DNA of 38,798 bases from Marinifilum sp. D737 (GTDB lineage Bacteria > Bacteroidota > Bacteroidia > Bacteroidales > Marinifilaceae): contig NZ_JANQCD010000039.1 of assembly GCF_026672275.1 (NCBI RefSeq), positions 1-38,798 on the forward strand, written 5' to 3'. Positions 32,562 to 38,798 of this stretch are shown here, piece after piece (within the stretch, counting starts at the first letter, position 1; each line of letters opens with the position of its first letter). Under the pieces are notes generated by a model. That model did no database searches and was not told the origin of the DNA. It was given only the letters and a program-made list of their open reading frames with translations. A program made the translations under genes and the position numbers.

Positions 32562-33206
32562 TTATCTTAAAATCAACTTACCAAATGAAGATGGGATATG
32601 AAAGTCCGGATCTTCAGCATCTGGTTTCACCCACGAAATCCATCTTAGATCAGCTTCTTTCTCATCAGCAGGTAATGCCATACAATGACCTCTATACAAT
32701 CCGGCTTCCAAAGTATCATTATTTAATAAGCCTAATTCTTTTAATGATGATAAATCAATGGCTCCCTCAAACACATAACCTTTAGAGTTTTTTGAAGCTT
32801 TTACCTGTAATTTATCTGCTGGCCACTGCCATTCAAAATCAAATTTTCGGTAATAATTAGCCACATAGTCAAGAACTCTTGCGTGAGCATCCATTTCCAG
32901 GCAGTAATATGGAGTTAATTCCTTGTCTCTTCTAAAAAAAATCTCTACTCTATCAGAATCAACAACCTCCATTTTATGATTTTGATCAACGAATGTAAGT
33001 ACATTTTCTTCCTCAACATCGAACCTAAAATAGAAGTTCTTTTCATCATACAAAGCTCTAAAAACCATTGAGGAAGATTCATTTTCTTCCCAAGGATAAT
33101 TAAAATCTTGATTTATATTGGCCATTTCCCATACAGGGTGCATTTCTCCGCCTGTGATAATCAGACAATCATTCTTAATTTTATTTACTTTATATGTTTT
33201 CATCAT
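32562..33206 (-). CDS. Carbohydrate-binding family 9-like domain protein
   Basis: The 214-aa protein is made of one CBM9-like beta-sandwich: WEMANINQDFNYPWEENES near the start, LYDEKNFYFRFDVEEENV, the acidic stretch VVDSDRVEIFFRRD, YYCLEMDAHARVLDYVANYY, YVFEGAIDLSSL and the end GLYRGHCMALPADE then RWISWVKPDAEDPDFHIPSSFG. These features match the CBM9_2 type of stand-alone domain common in Bacteroidota. There is no signal peptide, so it appears cytosolic, odd for a sugar-binding module; a role in glycan sensing or metabolism is inference. It lies between a sulfatase gene and galE, all on the minus strand. A 12-bp inverted repeat sits just upstream (33222-33260). Confidence 0.8.
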   Translation of the reverse strand: MMKTYKVNKIKNDCLIITGGEMHPVWEMANINQDFNYPWEENESSSMVFRALYDEKNFYFRFDVEEENVLTFVDQNHKMEVVDSDRVEIFFRRDKELTPYYCLEMDAHARVLDYVANYYRKFDFEWQWPADKLQVKASKNSKGYVFEGAIDLSSLKELGLLNNDTLEAGLYRGHCMALPADEKEADLRWISWVKPDAEDPDFHIPSSFGKLILR

Positions 33207-33221
33207 TTATAATTTACATCG

Positions 33222-33260
33222 CATTATTTAAATCCATTCAGAAAATTAATTTAAATAATG
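33222..33260. repeat. Perfect 12-bp AT-only inverted repeat upstream of the CBM9-like gene
   Basis: CATTATTTAAAT (33222-33233) and ATTTAAATAATG (33249-33260) are exact complements with a 15-nt spacer, 16 bp before the start codon of the CBM9-like gene. An operator for this gene is possible; a stable RNA stem is unlikely as it is nearly all A-T. Confidence 0.4.
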
Positions 33261-33346
33261 TAATTCTTATTTCTTTTCAAACACAGGGATATCTTAGATC
33301 AATAGGATCATATTCAAATAAATAGATCCGTGTTAACCTACAATAA

Positions 33347-34942
33347 CTAATTCAGGTAATCAGGCATACTTTTCGGATTCCTGGTCCACCTTTCTACTCG
33401 ACTATTAATCATGTGATACTCCTTATTCTTATCTGTTGGCTGGTAAATGTCTTTCGGAAGATACTTTTTCAAGTTTTCAATTACATTTTTGTATTCTGGA
33501 TTTCCAGCCAAATTGGTATGCTCTCCATAATCTTTAAGCTCATCATACAACTCTTCCGAACCATCATTGTAACGAATGTATCTCCAGTTGTCTCGACGGA
33601 TTGAATGGCTACCATAAGTCCATGTACTTACTACAGGATTCTTTCTCTTCACATTCATATCCTGTAGCAAAGGAAGAAGATCCTCACCATCCTGTTGTTT
33701 GCTCTCCTTTAGTCCACACAAACCAGACAAAGTAGGATAAATATCCAGTAAACTAACCGCATTTTTATTTACCTTTCCTCCATCTGTTACTCCTGGAACA
33801 ACCCATAACATTGGAGCAACCGTAGCCTCATTCCACATGTTGTTTTTGCGCCAGTTCATTTTCTCTCCAAAACACTGACCATGATCAGACCAAAGTACGA
33901 TAATTGTATTTTTGCCATGTTTGCTATTGTCTAAAGCATCCAATAGTTTACCCAACTGAGCATCCATAAAAGTAATGGAAGCCAAATATCCTTGTACCAA
34001 CTGTTTTCTGTAATCTGCGCCAAGGGTTCTAACAATATGTTCTGCACCTGGTTCTGTAATTCCTTCAGCCATTGCTTTTCCGTAAATTGGGATATCTGCA
34101 AACTCATCTTCAATGGCTTTTGGCACTTCTATCTGATCCAATGGATACATATCGAAATATTCGCGAGGTGCAGTATAAGGTACGTGTGGTCTTAAAAATC
34201 CAACTCCCAACATGAATGGCTTGTCGTAATCCTTCTGTAATTTTTCAATGGCCCACTCTACATTCAACTCATCGGGCATTTTGCCTTCTGGCAAATATTC
34301 TCTATCAATAGGACCAGCACATAATGAAAAACCTGGAAAATTTGTACCATGCTCTTTATTGTACTTTACAGTTCCTGATCCGCCCATAGGAAAAGGATAA
34401 AAATCGGGAGCACCATAACGGTTCCCATCTTTAATCAACTTCTCAGTTAAAGCATAAGCTCTCGGTTTTCTCTCATCCCACAACTTTTGATGTTCAAACT
34501 TCTCCTCTATCTCCCAACAAGCATGTCCTTCTATTTTTCCACAAGCCATGGTATGATATCCATTCTGACGCATGTGAACAGGCAATAGGTTCACCTCATT
34601 CCAAATGTTCATATTTCGGGTTCCGCTCTTGTTGGTGTAGCATCCTGTTGTAGTTGGAGCCAAAGATGAAAGTACCGCCAAACGCGATGGTGTACACACT
34701 GCAACTGAAGCGTGGGCATTGGTAAAGTATACTCCTCTTTGTGCCAATCGTTCCAGATTAGGAGTCTTCACATCAGGGTGTCCCTTAGAAACTCCTGTCC
34801 AGTCATTCAAATCATCTACCGAGATGAACAAGACGTTGGGCTTACCTGTTTTTTCTTGAGTTTTTGTGGCTTCTCCTCCACAAGATTGTAGCAACAAAGC
34901 ACCAACTCCTAATAGTATTGTATTCGTGATTTTTTGAATCAT
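33347..34942 (-). CDS. Lipoprotein sulfatase, iduronate-2-sulfatase-like
   Basis: The 531-aa protein has a lipoprotein signal ending LLLQSC (Cys21), so it sits on a membrane outside the cytosol. The sulfatase fold starts PNVLFISVDDLNDW (metal-binding D43, D44), followed by AVCTPSR, where C83 must be converted to formylglycine for activity. Further motifs: GVGFLRPHVPYTAP, IVLWSDHGQCFGE (second metal site) and a C-terminal subdomain with WRYIRYNDGSEELYDELKD. It resembles the family S1 iduronate-2-sulfatase type. It cleaves sulfate from sulfated sugars. It lies 51 bp after the next sulfatase, in the same minus-strand unit. The maturation enzyme is not in the window. Confidence 0.92.
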   Translation of the reverse strand: MIQKITNTILLGVGALLLQSCGGEATKTQEKTGKPNVLFISVDDLNDWTGVSKGHPDVKTPNLERLAQRGVYFTNAHASVAVCTPSRLAVLSSLAPTTTGCYTNKSGTRNMNIWNEVNLLPVHMRQNGYHTMACGKIEGHACWEIEEKFEHQKLWDERKPRAYALTEKLIKDGNRYGAPDFYPFPMGGSGTVKYNKEHGTNFPGFSLCAGPIDREYLPEGKMPDELNVEWAIEKLQKDYDKPFMLGVGFLRPHVPYTAPREYFDMYPLDQIEVPKAIEDEFADIPIYGKAMAEGITEPGAEHIVRTLGADYRKQLVQGYLASITFMDAQLGKLLDALDNSKHGKNTIIVLWSDHGQCFGEKMNWRKNNMWNEATVAPMLWVVPGVTDGGKVNKNAVSLLDIYPTLSGLCGLKESKQQDGEDLLPLLQDMNVKRKNPVVSTWTYGSHSIRRDNWRYIRYNDGSEELYDELKDYGEHTNLAGNPEYKNVIENLKKYLPKDIYQPTDKNKEYHMINSRVERWTRNPKSMPDYLN

Positions 34943-34993
34943 TTCCTTCTTCTGATGTTCGAGTAATTTAATTCCAATATTTTAATTCACCAA

Positions 34994-36577
34994 TTATGAT
35001 TTAGGCAATAGTTTCGCCCAAGTCTCCTTTTTCCACTCAACTGGCTTTTCCATTTCAATGATCCATTGGTCGAAAGCCGTTTTCAACCTGCTAGTCAACT
35101 CTGGCTTTTCAGCAGCAAGATTGTTCTCTTCTCCCGGATCCTGTTTGATATTGAACAATTCATATCTGTCTCCCACTGGGTAATAATGCATCATGTAATC
35201 ACCTTCCAAAACCGTTCCTGCCGGGTCTGATAAATACTCACGATACTGACTTGATGGAAATGCGGTCACTTCTTTGCTTCCTTTCACATATTGCTCATAA
35301 GCAGCCCAAAAATCAAGATTCTTATCACTCCAGTGATAGGCCTGACAACCAGCCCAAAACAATTGTCTCTTTTGATTGTTTACCTTCTCTCCTTTTATCA
35401 CGTTCTGCAAATCAATTCCATCTACCAAATTGGAAACATCAATACCTCCTGCAGCCAATGCTGTTGGCAAAAGATCCATTGCTGATACATTTTCGGTAAT
35501 TACTTGCCCTGATTTGATCAAACCTGGCGCCCAAACAAACATTGGAACATGAATACCTCCCTGAAACATCAACCCTTTATTGCCTTTAAATGCACCATTA
35601 AGTGGTAGTGGTGAATCTACTACAGCACCATTATCACTTACGAATAAAATCATTGTATTTTGATCAAGATTCAGTTCTTTCAATTTTGATACAATCTGCC
35701 CAATTCCATCATCAACTGCAGCTAAAGTTGCATAGTAATTGTCAACCTCAGAATTACCAGTATCAAATCTTTGGTATTTTCTTGGAGCCTGTTCTTCCAA
35801 TGGAATATGAGGAGCATTATACGACAAGAACATGAAGAAAGGATCATTCTGATTTTCTTCAATGTACTTCAAAGCCTCATCGGTAAACTCATCTGTAATA
35901 TATCCCTGGGATTTTACATGTTCGTAGTTTCTGAACAAGCTGGTAGCATTGTAGTAGTTGCTACCATGGTAGTTGAATCCATAATAGTAATCGAAACCTT
36001 TACTCAATGGGTGCTGATTTTTCACACATCCATAAATGGCATCGCGATGATAATCCCGAGTCTTTTCTACCAAAGAATCTATGGTCAACTCTCCCAGGTG
36101 CCATTTTCCAATCATAGCAGTCTTGTAACCATTTTCCTGAAAAGTTTCTGACAAGAATTTCTCATCAGGACGAACTCCCGCTTCTGCATCGTAATTGTTA
36201 TAAATTCCAAAACGCTGAGTATACTTCCCGGTAAGCAATGCAGCTCTTGATGGAGCACATGTTGTTGAAGCAACAAATGCATTGGTAAACTTTATTCCTT
36301 CATTGGCCAAGCTCGAAGTTTGCGGCATGGCTGATTGAGCAGCCTCATAAGCCGCTTCTATTGCTGTAGTATATCGATTCGTTACCTTCGTATTTTTTAA
36401 CTGATCATGCGTGTAGGACTCGGAATCAAAGTTCAGCTGACCATATCCCTGATCATCGGTCACAACCAAAATTACATTTGGTTTTTGCAATTTTTCATCT
36501 GCTGTTTTACCAGTTCCTGTTGCGCAAGCACCTAAAACCAAAGGCCACATTGCATGTATAATCTTGTTTAATTTCAC
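34994..36577 (-). CDS. Lipoprotein sulfatase with an inserted helical segment
   Basis: The 527-aa protein has a lipobox (VLGAC, Cys18) and the sulfatase start PNVILVVTDDQGYGQ (D41, D42). The formylglycine site is TTCAPSR (C107), followed by AALLTGKY, IGKWHLGE, FFMFLSYNAPHIPLE, MILFVSDNGAV and a C-terminal YELFNIKQDPGEENNLA. Between the first strand and the active site lies an extra segment of about 35 residues (SYTHDQLKNTKVTNRYTTA onward), longer than the usual short loop. Family S1; substrate unknown. It is the first gene of the minus-strand pair with the sulfatase downstream (51 bp) and divergent from the third sulfatase (230 bp between starts). Confidence 0.92.
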   Translation of the reverse strand: MKLNKIIHAMWPLVLGACATGTGKTADEKLQKPNVILVVTDDQGYGQLNFDSESYTHDQLKNTKVTNRYTTAIEAAYEAAQSAMPQTSSLANEGIKFTNAFVASTTCAPSRAALLTGKYTQRFGIYNNYDAEAGVRPDEKFLSETFQENGYKTAMIGKWHLGELTIDSLVEKTRDYHRDAIYGCVKNQHPLSKGFDYYYGFNYHGSNYYNATSLFRNYEHVKSQGYITDEFTDEALKYIEENQNDPFFMFLSYNAPHIPLEEQAPRKYQRFDTGNSEVDNYYATLAAVDDGIGQIVSKLKELNLDQNTMILFVSDNGAVVDSPLPLNGAFKGNKGLMFQGGIHVPMFVWAPGLIKSGQVITENVSAMDLLPTALAAGGIDVSNLVDGIDLQNVIKGEKVNNQKRQLFWAGCQAYHWSDKNLDFWAAYEQYVKGSKEVTAFPSSQYREYLSDPAGTVLEGDYMMHYYPVGDRYELFNIKQDPGEENNLAAEKPELTSRLKTAFDQWIIEMEKPVEWKKETWAKLLPKS

Positions 36578-36807
36578 TGATGATTTGTTTTTAATGGATT
36601 TTTCTCAAAGTTGCTATATCCTTCAATCCTACTTGTGCAAAATCATACAAATCAATTCCAATATCATACACCACTATTGTACACTATTACTTAATCTGCT
36701 TTATTTACAAGTGTTTCAAATATTGGGACCATTACCAATTATTTATCCTATTTTTAATCATAAACTTTAATTTCAAATTTTAGTTCTAAACTAACTTAAT
36801 TCCAAGA
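36578..36807. promoter_or_regulatory. Divergent control region between sulfatase genes
   Basis: This 230-bp AT-rich gap must contain the promoters of both diverging sulfatase units. I could not find an exact TAnnTTTG box or a clear operator repeat. Confidence 0.4.
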
Positions 36808-38319
36808 ATGAAAAAACTAACAATAAACATATCAAGTTACATAAGCTTGATTGCATGTGCAGGTGCTTTACTATTTAGTGCTTGTACAAATTCTAAACAA
36901 GCAAGTCAAGCTAATATCATATTATTTCTAGTGGATGACATGGGCTGGACCGACACCTCGGTTCCTTTTGGCAAAACAGCAACGCCAAACAATAAATACC
37001 AGAAAACACCAAATATGGAACTGATGGCTCAACAGGGCATCAAATTTACCAGTGCCTATGCAGCCAGCCCTGTTTGCTCGCCTACCCGATGCAGCATTCT
37101 TACGGGTAAAAATCCGGCCAAAAGCCAAATCACCAACTGGATTCCCGGACAGGGAAATGATGTTCCTGAATCGGAACAGAAATTATTCATTCCAGATTGG
37201 AACATTAACGGATTAACAGCTGCCGACATCACTTTCCCAAAAATATTGCAAGAACATGGCTACACCACGGCTCACATTGGGAAAGCCCACTTCGGAAAAG
37301 CCGGAACTTCAGGTGCAGATCCAATACAGCTAGGTTTCGATTACAATATTGCAGGACACCATGCGGGTCATCCGGCTTCCTACTATTATCCTTACGGAAA
37401 AGAAGACAGCGGATACAAGGTTCCCGACATGGAAGAGTTTGCAAAAGACAGCCTCTACCTTACCGATGCACTAACGGTGAAAGCAACACAGCTAATCGAA
37501 AAACTTTCGAATGAGAAGAAACCCTTTTTCCTGAATTTTGCTCACTATGCCGTCCACACTCCAATTCAGGAGCACAAAGAGCTGGTTCAACAATTTATTC
37601 AGGAAGGAAAAACCGAAGCCGAAGCAAAATATGCTTCCATGGTAGCCAGCATGGATAACAGTTTGGGCGCTGTAATGAACAAACTGAATGAGCTAAAAAT
37701 TGCTGACAACACCATCATCATTTTCATGTCGGACAATGGAGGCCTGGTAACCCATGCGGGACATCCAACCACCAATGCTCCCCTTAGCGATGGAAAGGGA
37801 ACTTGCCGTGAAGGAGGAATCAGAGTTCCTATGATGGTAAAGTGGGCTGGAAAAGTGAAGCCTGGCACTCAGTGTGACGAACCTGTATGCAGCGACGATT
37901 TCTTCCCAACCATTCTTCAAATGGCAGGAATTTCTCCTGAGGCCTACCTGGAAACCATTGACGGGAAAGACCTGACACCTCTTCTTACCGGCAAGGGATC
38001 CTTTGATCGTCCTGAAGGTCTTTGTTTTCACTATCCACACTATTGGGCATGGAAAGCCTTAAGAGATAGCTATCCAAGTATTAAACCATTTAGCTCCATT
38101 AGAATGGGCAAATGGAAACTTTGCTACGGGTATGAAGACGAAAAGGCAGAACTATTCGATTTGGAAAATGACATCGCAGAGAAACACAATTTGCTTGATG
38201 AACATCCTGAAATCGCAAAAAAACTATGCACACAATTGCGATCATATTTAAAAAGTGTTGATGCACAAACTCCGGTTGACAGACATAGTGGTAACCATTT
38301 AGCGTATCCTAAATTATAA
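36808..38319 (+). CDS. Lipoprotein sulfatase, N-acetylgalactosamine-6-sulfatase/arylsulfatase A-like
   Basis: The 503-aa protein has a lipoprotein signal ending LLFSAC (Cys26), then ANIILFLVDDMGWTDTSV (D43, D44) and the formylglycine site SPVCSPTRCSILTG (C90). Other S1 features: HIGKAHFGKAG, FFLNFAHYAVHTPI, IIFMSDNGGL, then GGIRVPMMVKWAGKV and the C-terminal subdomain with MGKWKLCYGYEDEKAELFDLENDIAEK. It should remove sulfate esters from sugars; substrate not readable. It stands alone on the plus strand and is divergent from the other two sulfatases. By eye its coding sequence is richer in G/C-ending codons in its second half than the neighbouring genes, a possible but weak hint of separate origin. 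Confidence 0.93.
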   Translation: MKKLTINISSYISLIACAGALLFSACTNSKQASQANIILFLVDDMGWTDTSVPFGKTATPNNKYQKTPNMELMAQQGIKFTSAYAASPVCSPTRCSILTGKNPAKSQITNWIPGQGNDVPESEQKLFIPDWNINGLTAADITFPKILQEHGYTTAHIGKAHFGKAGTSGADPIQLGFDYNIAGHHAGHPASYYYPYGKEDSGYKVPDMEEFAKDSLYLTDALTVKATQLIEKLSNEKKPFFLNFAHYAVHTPIQEHKELVQQFIQEGKTEAEAKYASMVASMDNSLGAVMNKLNELKIADNTIIIFMSDNGGLVTHAGHPTTNAPLSDGKGTCREGGIRVPMMVKWAGKVKPGTQCDEPVCSDDFFPTILQMAGISPEAYLETIDGKDLTPLLTGKGSFDRPEGLCFHYPHYWAWKALRDSYPSIKPFSSIRMGKWKLCYGYEDEKAELFDLENDIAEKHNLLDEHPEIAKKLCTQLRSYLKSVDAQTPVDRHSGNHLAYPKL

Positions 38320-38361
38320 AGCTAAAAAATTGTACCTACCGCAACTTTTTGCGAAAGATAT

Positions 38362-38432
38362 AAAAAAATCAAGCGTAAAGCACCCAGTAAAATTGTTGTA
38401 AGTACAATTGTTACTTGCGGTGCTTTACGCTT
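38362..38432 (-). terminator. Large hairpin, oriented as a minus-strand terminator
   Basis: AAGCGTAAAGCACC (38371-38384) and GGTGCTTTACGCTT (38419-38432) form a perfect 14-bp stem; inside, AGTAA/TTACT and ATTGT/ACAAT also pair. The A-run at 38362-38368 becomes a T-run only on the minus strand, so it would stop a transcript coming from beyond the right edge. No T-run follows on the plus strand. Confidence 0.65.
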
Positions 38433-38492
38433 AAATCAATAAAGGCGAATTCATTTTCTAATTCAGCCTATATACTATCTAAGTTTTCTGGT

Positions 38493-38584
38493 GCTATATG
38501 GAATACAGTGGGTAATTCATTTTAATAGTTCTTTATCACCCTTACAAATAACTTAAAGTTGGATTAATTATTCCATCATATAGC
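38493..38584. repeat. Imperfect inverted repeat, about 90 bp
   Basis: GCTATATGGAATA (38493-38505) pairs with TATTCCATCATATAGC (about 38569-38584) if three bases bulge. Inner GGGT and ACCC may pair too. It could be a small non-autonomous element or chance. Confidence 0.3.
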
Positions 38585-38613
38585 ATATGCTTACTCATTA
38601 ATATTCTTTTTGC

Positions 38614-38665
38614 TCAAGCCGCAAGGCTTTTCCTTTCTCCATTGATGAGAAAGGAAACAAAGAAT
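38614..38665 (+). repeat. Two-hairpin interspersed repeat, copy 2
   Basis: AAGCC-GCAA-GGCTT (38616-38629) is followed by perfect 11-bp arms TTTCCTTTCTC (38629-38639) and GAGAAAGGAAA (38647-38657) around CATTGAT. Compared with the copy at 15691, changes in one arm are matched in the other, and both loops keep their length. Confidence 0.75.
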
Positions 38666-38798
38666 CTAGGGCGTGTAAGGTCAAACTACTTATACTTGAA
38701 AAATTTAAGTGCGGCGGGGTGATCTTCTCTCCCGATTATGAATTTTGTTGCATTTGGCTCCCAAATGCTTACAAATTCTATTTCGGGACGAAGCTTCC

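Larger units (their letters stand above)
38320..38798. other. 479-bp region without a gene at the window end
   Basis: It holds a large hairpin (38362-38432), an imperfect inverted repeat (38493-38505 with 38570-38584), the second copy of the two-hairpin repeat (38614-38665) and a trailing stretch with CGGGACGAAGCTTCC at the end. No open frame is credible. Whether a further gene begins beyond the window cannot be seen. Confidence 0.6.

Noticed and set aside
33347-38319. Complete polysaccharide utilisation locus
   Set aside because: Three sulfatases are present but no SusC/SusD pair, glycoside hydrolase or dedicated regulator lies in the window.
1-38798. CRISPR array, prophage, insertion sequence or defence system
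   Set aside because: No regularly spaced repeats and no transposase, integrase, nuclease-helicase or phage structural gene is seen in any reading frame provided or inspected.

Overview
The window is AT-rich chromosomal DNA from a member of the Bacteroidota, most likely a marine Bacteroidales/Marinilabiliales-type organism (related to Marinifilum or Labilibaculum; this is inference without a search). Four signs support the phylum. The tmRNA tag reads GETNYALAA. Rho carries a long charged N-terminal insertion. The sigma factor has the short Bacteroidota RpoD architecture beginning MRQLKITK. Several genes sit behind the Bacteroidota -7 promoter box TAnnTTTG and lack a strong Shine-Dalgarno sequence. 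Three lipoprotein sulfatases and a double TrkH potassium system fit a marine, polysaccharide-exposed lifestyle.

Layout. 1-1000: tRNA-Thr(TGT), a broken 3'-half copy of it, then a fructose-6-phosphate aldolase/transaldolase-like gene. 1155-3000: a YciO-type Sua5/YrdC protein, a small unknown gene and an SRPBCC protein. 2953-7325 (minus): trkA followed by two tandem, diverged trkH genes. 7503-9575: comEC. 9713-13173: a DUF6588-like barrel, peptide deformylase, RuvX, a small GIY-YIG-like protein and a secreted barrel protein. 13331-15196: an LVIVD-repeat lipoprotein convergent with a PepSY-associated membrane protein, separated by a perfect 26-bp stem that touches both stop codons. 15365-15850: a recent partial duplication of the ppdK 3' end, interrupted by a palindromic insert and followed by a two-hairpin interspersed repeat. 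15910-24383 (minus): a pyruvate-metabolism block with pyruvate phosphate dikinase, a dihydroorotate-dehydrogenase-like protein, a cupredoxin-like lipoprotein and pyruvate:ferredoxin oxidoreductase. 24444-25631: an AAA ATPase with an altered Walker B and a perfect 24-bp palindrome over its promoter. 25849-28759: rho and rpoD, divergent. 28876-31457: ribulose-phosphate epimerase, a Lys1-like dehydrogenase and tmRNA. 31517-33206: galE and a CBM9-like protein. 33347-38319: three sulfatases, two on the minus strand and one divergent. 38320-38798: gene-free, with a large hairpin and the second copy of the two-hairpin repeat.

Functional logic. PFOR and PPDK would interconvert acetyl-CoA, pyruvate and PEP in a ferredoxin-based anaerobic metabolism, while the transaldolase-like enzyme and Rpe serve sugar-phosphate interconversion. 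TrkA/TrkH handle potassium. Sulfatases, GalE and the CBM9-like protein suggest sulfated-sugar handling, but no SusC/SusD pair or glycoside hydrolase is visible, so this is not a complete polysaccharide utilisation locus. I see no CRISPR array, transposase, phage gene or recognisable defence system. The most unusual material is non-coding: the structured repeat with compensatory changes, the ppdK duplication, the ATPase-operator palindrome and the tRNA remnant.
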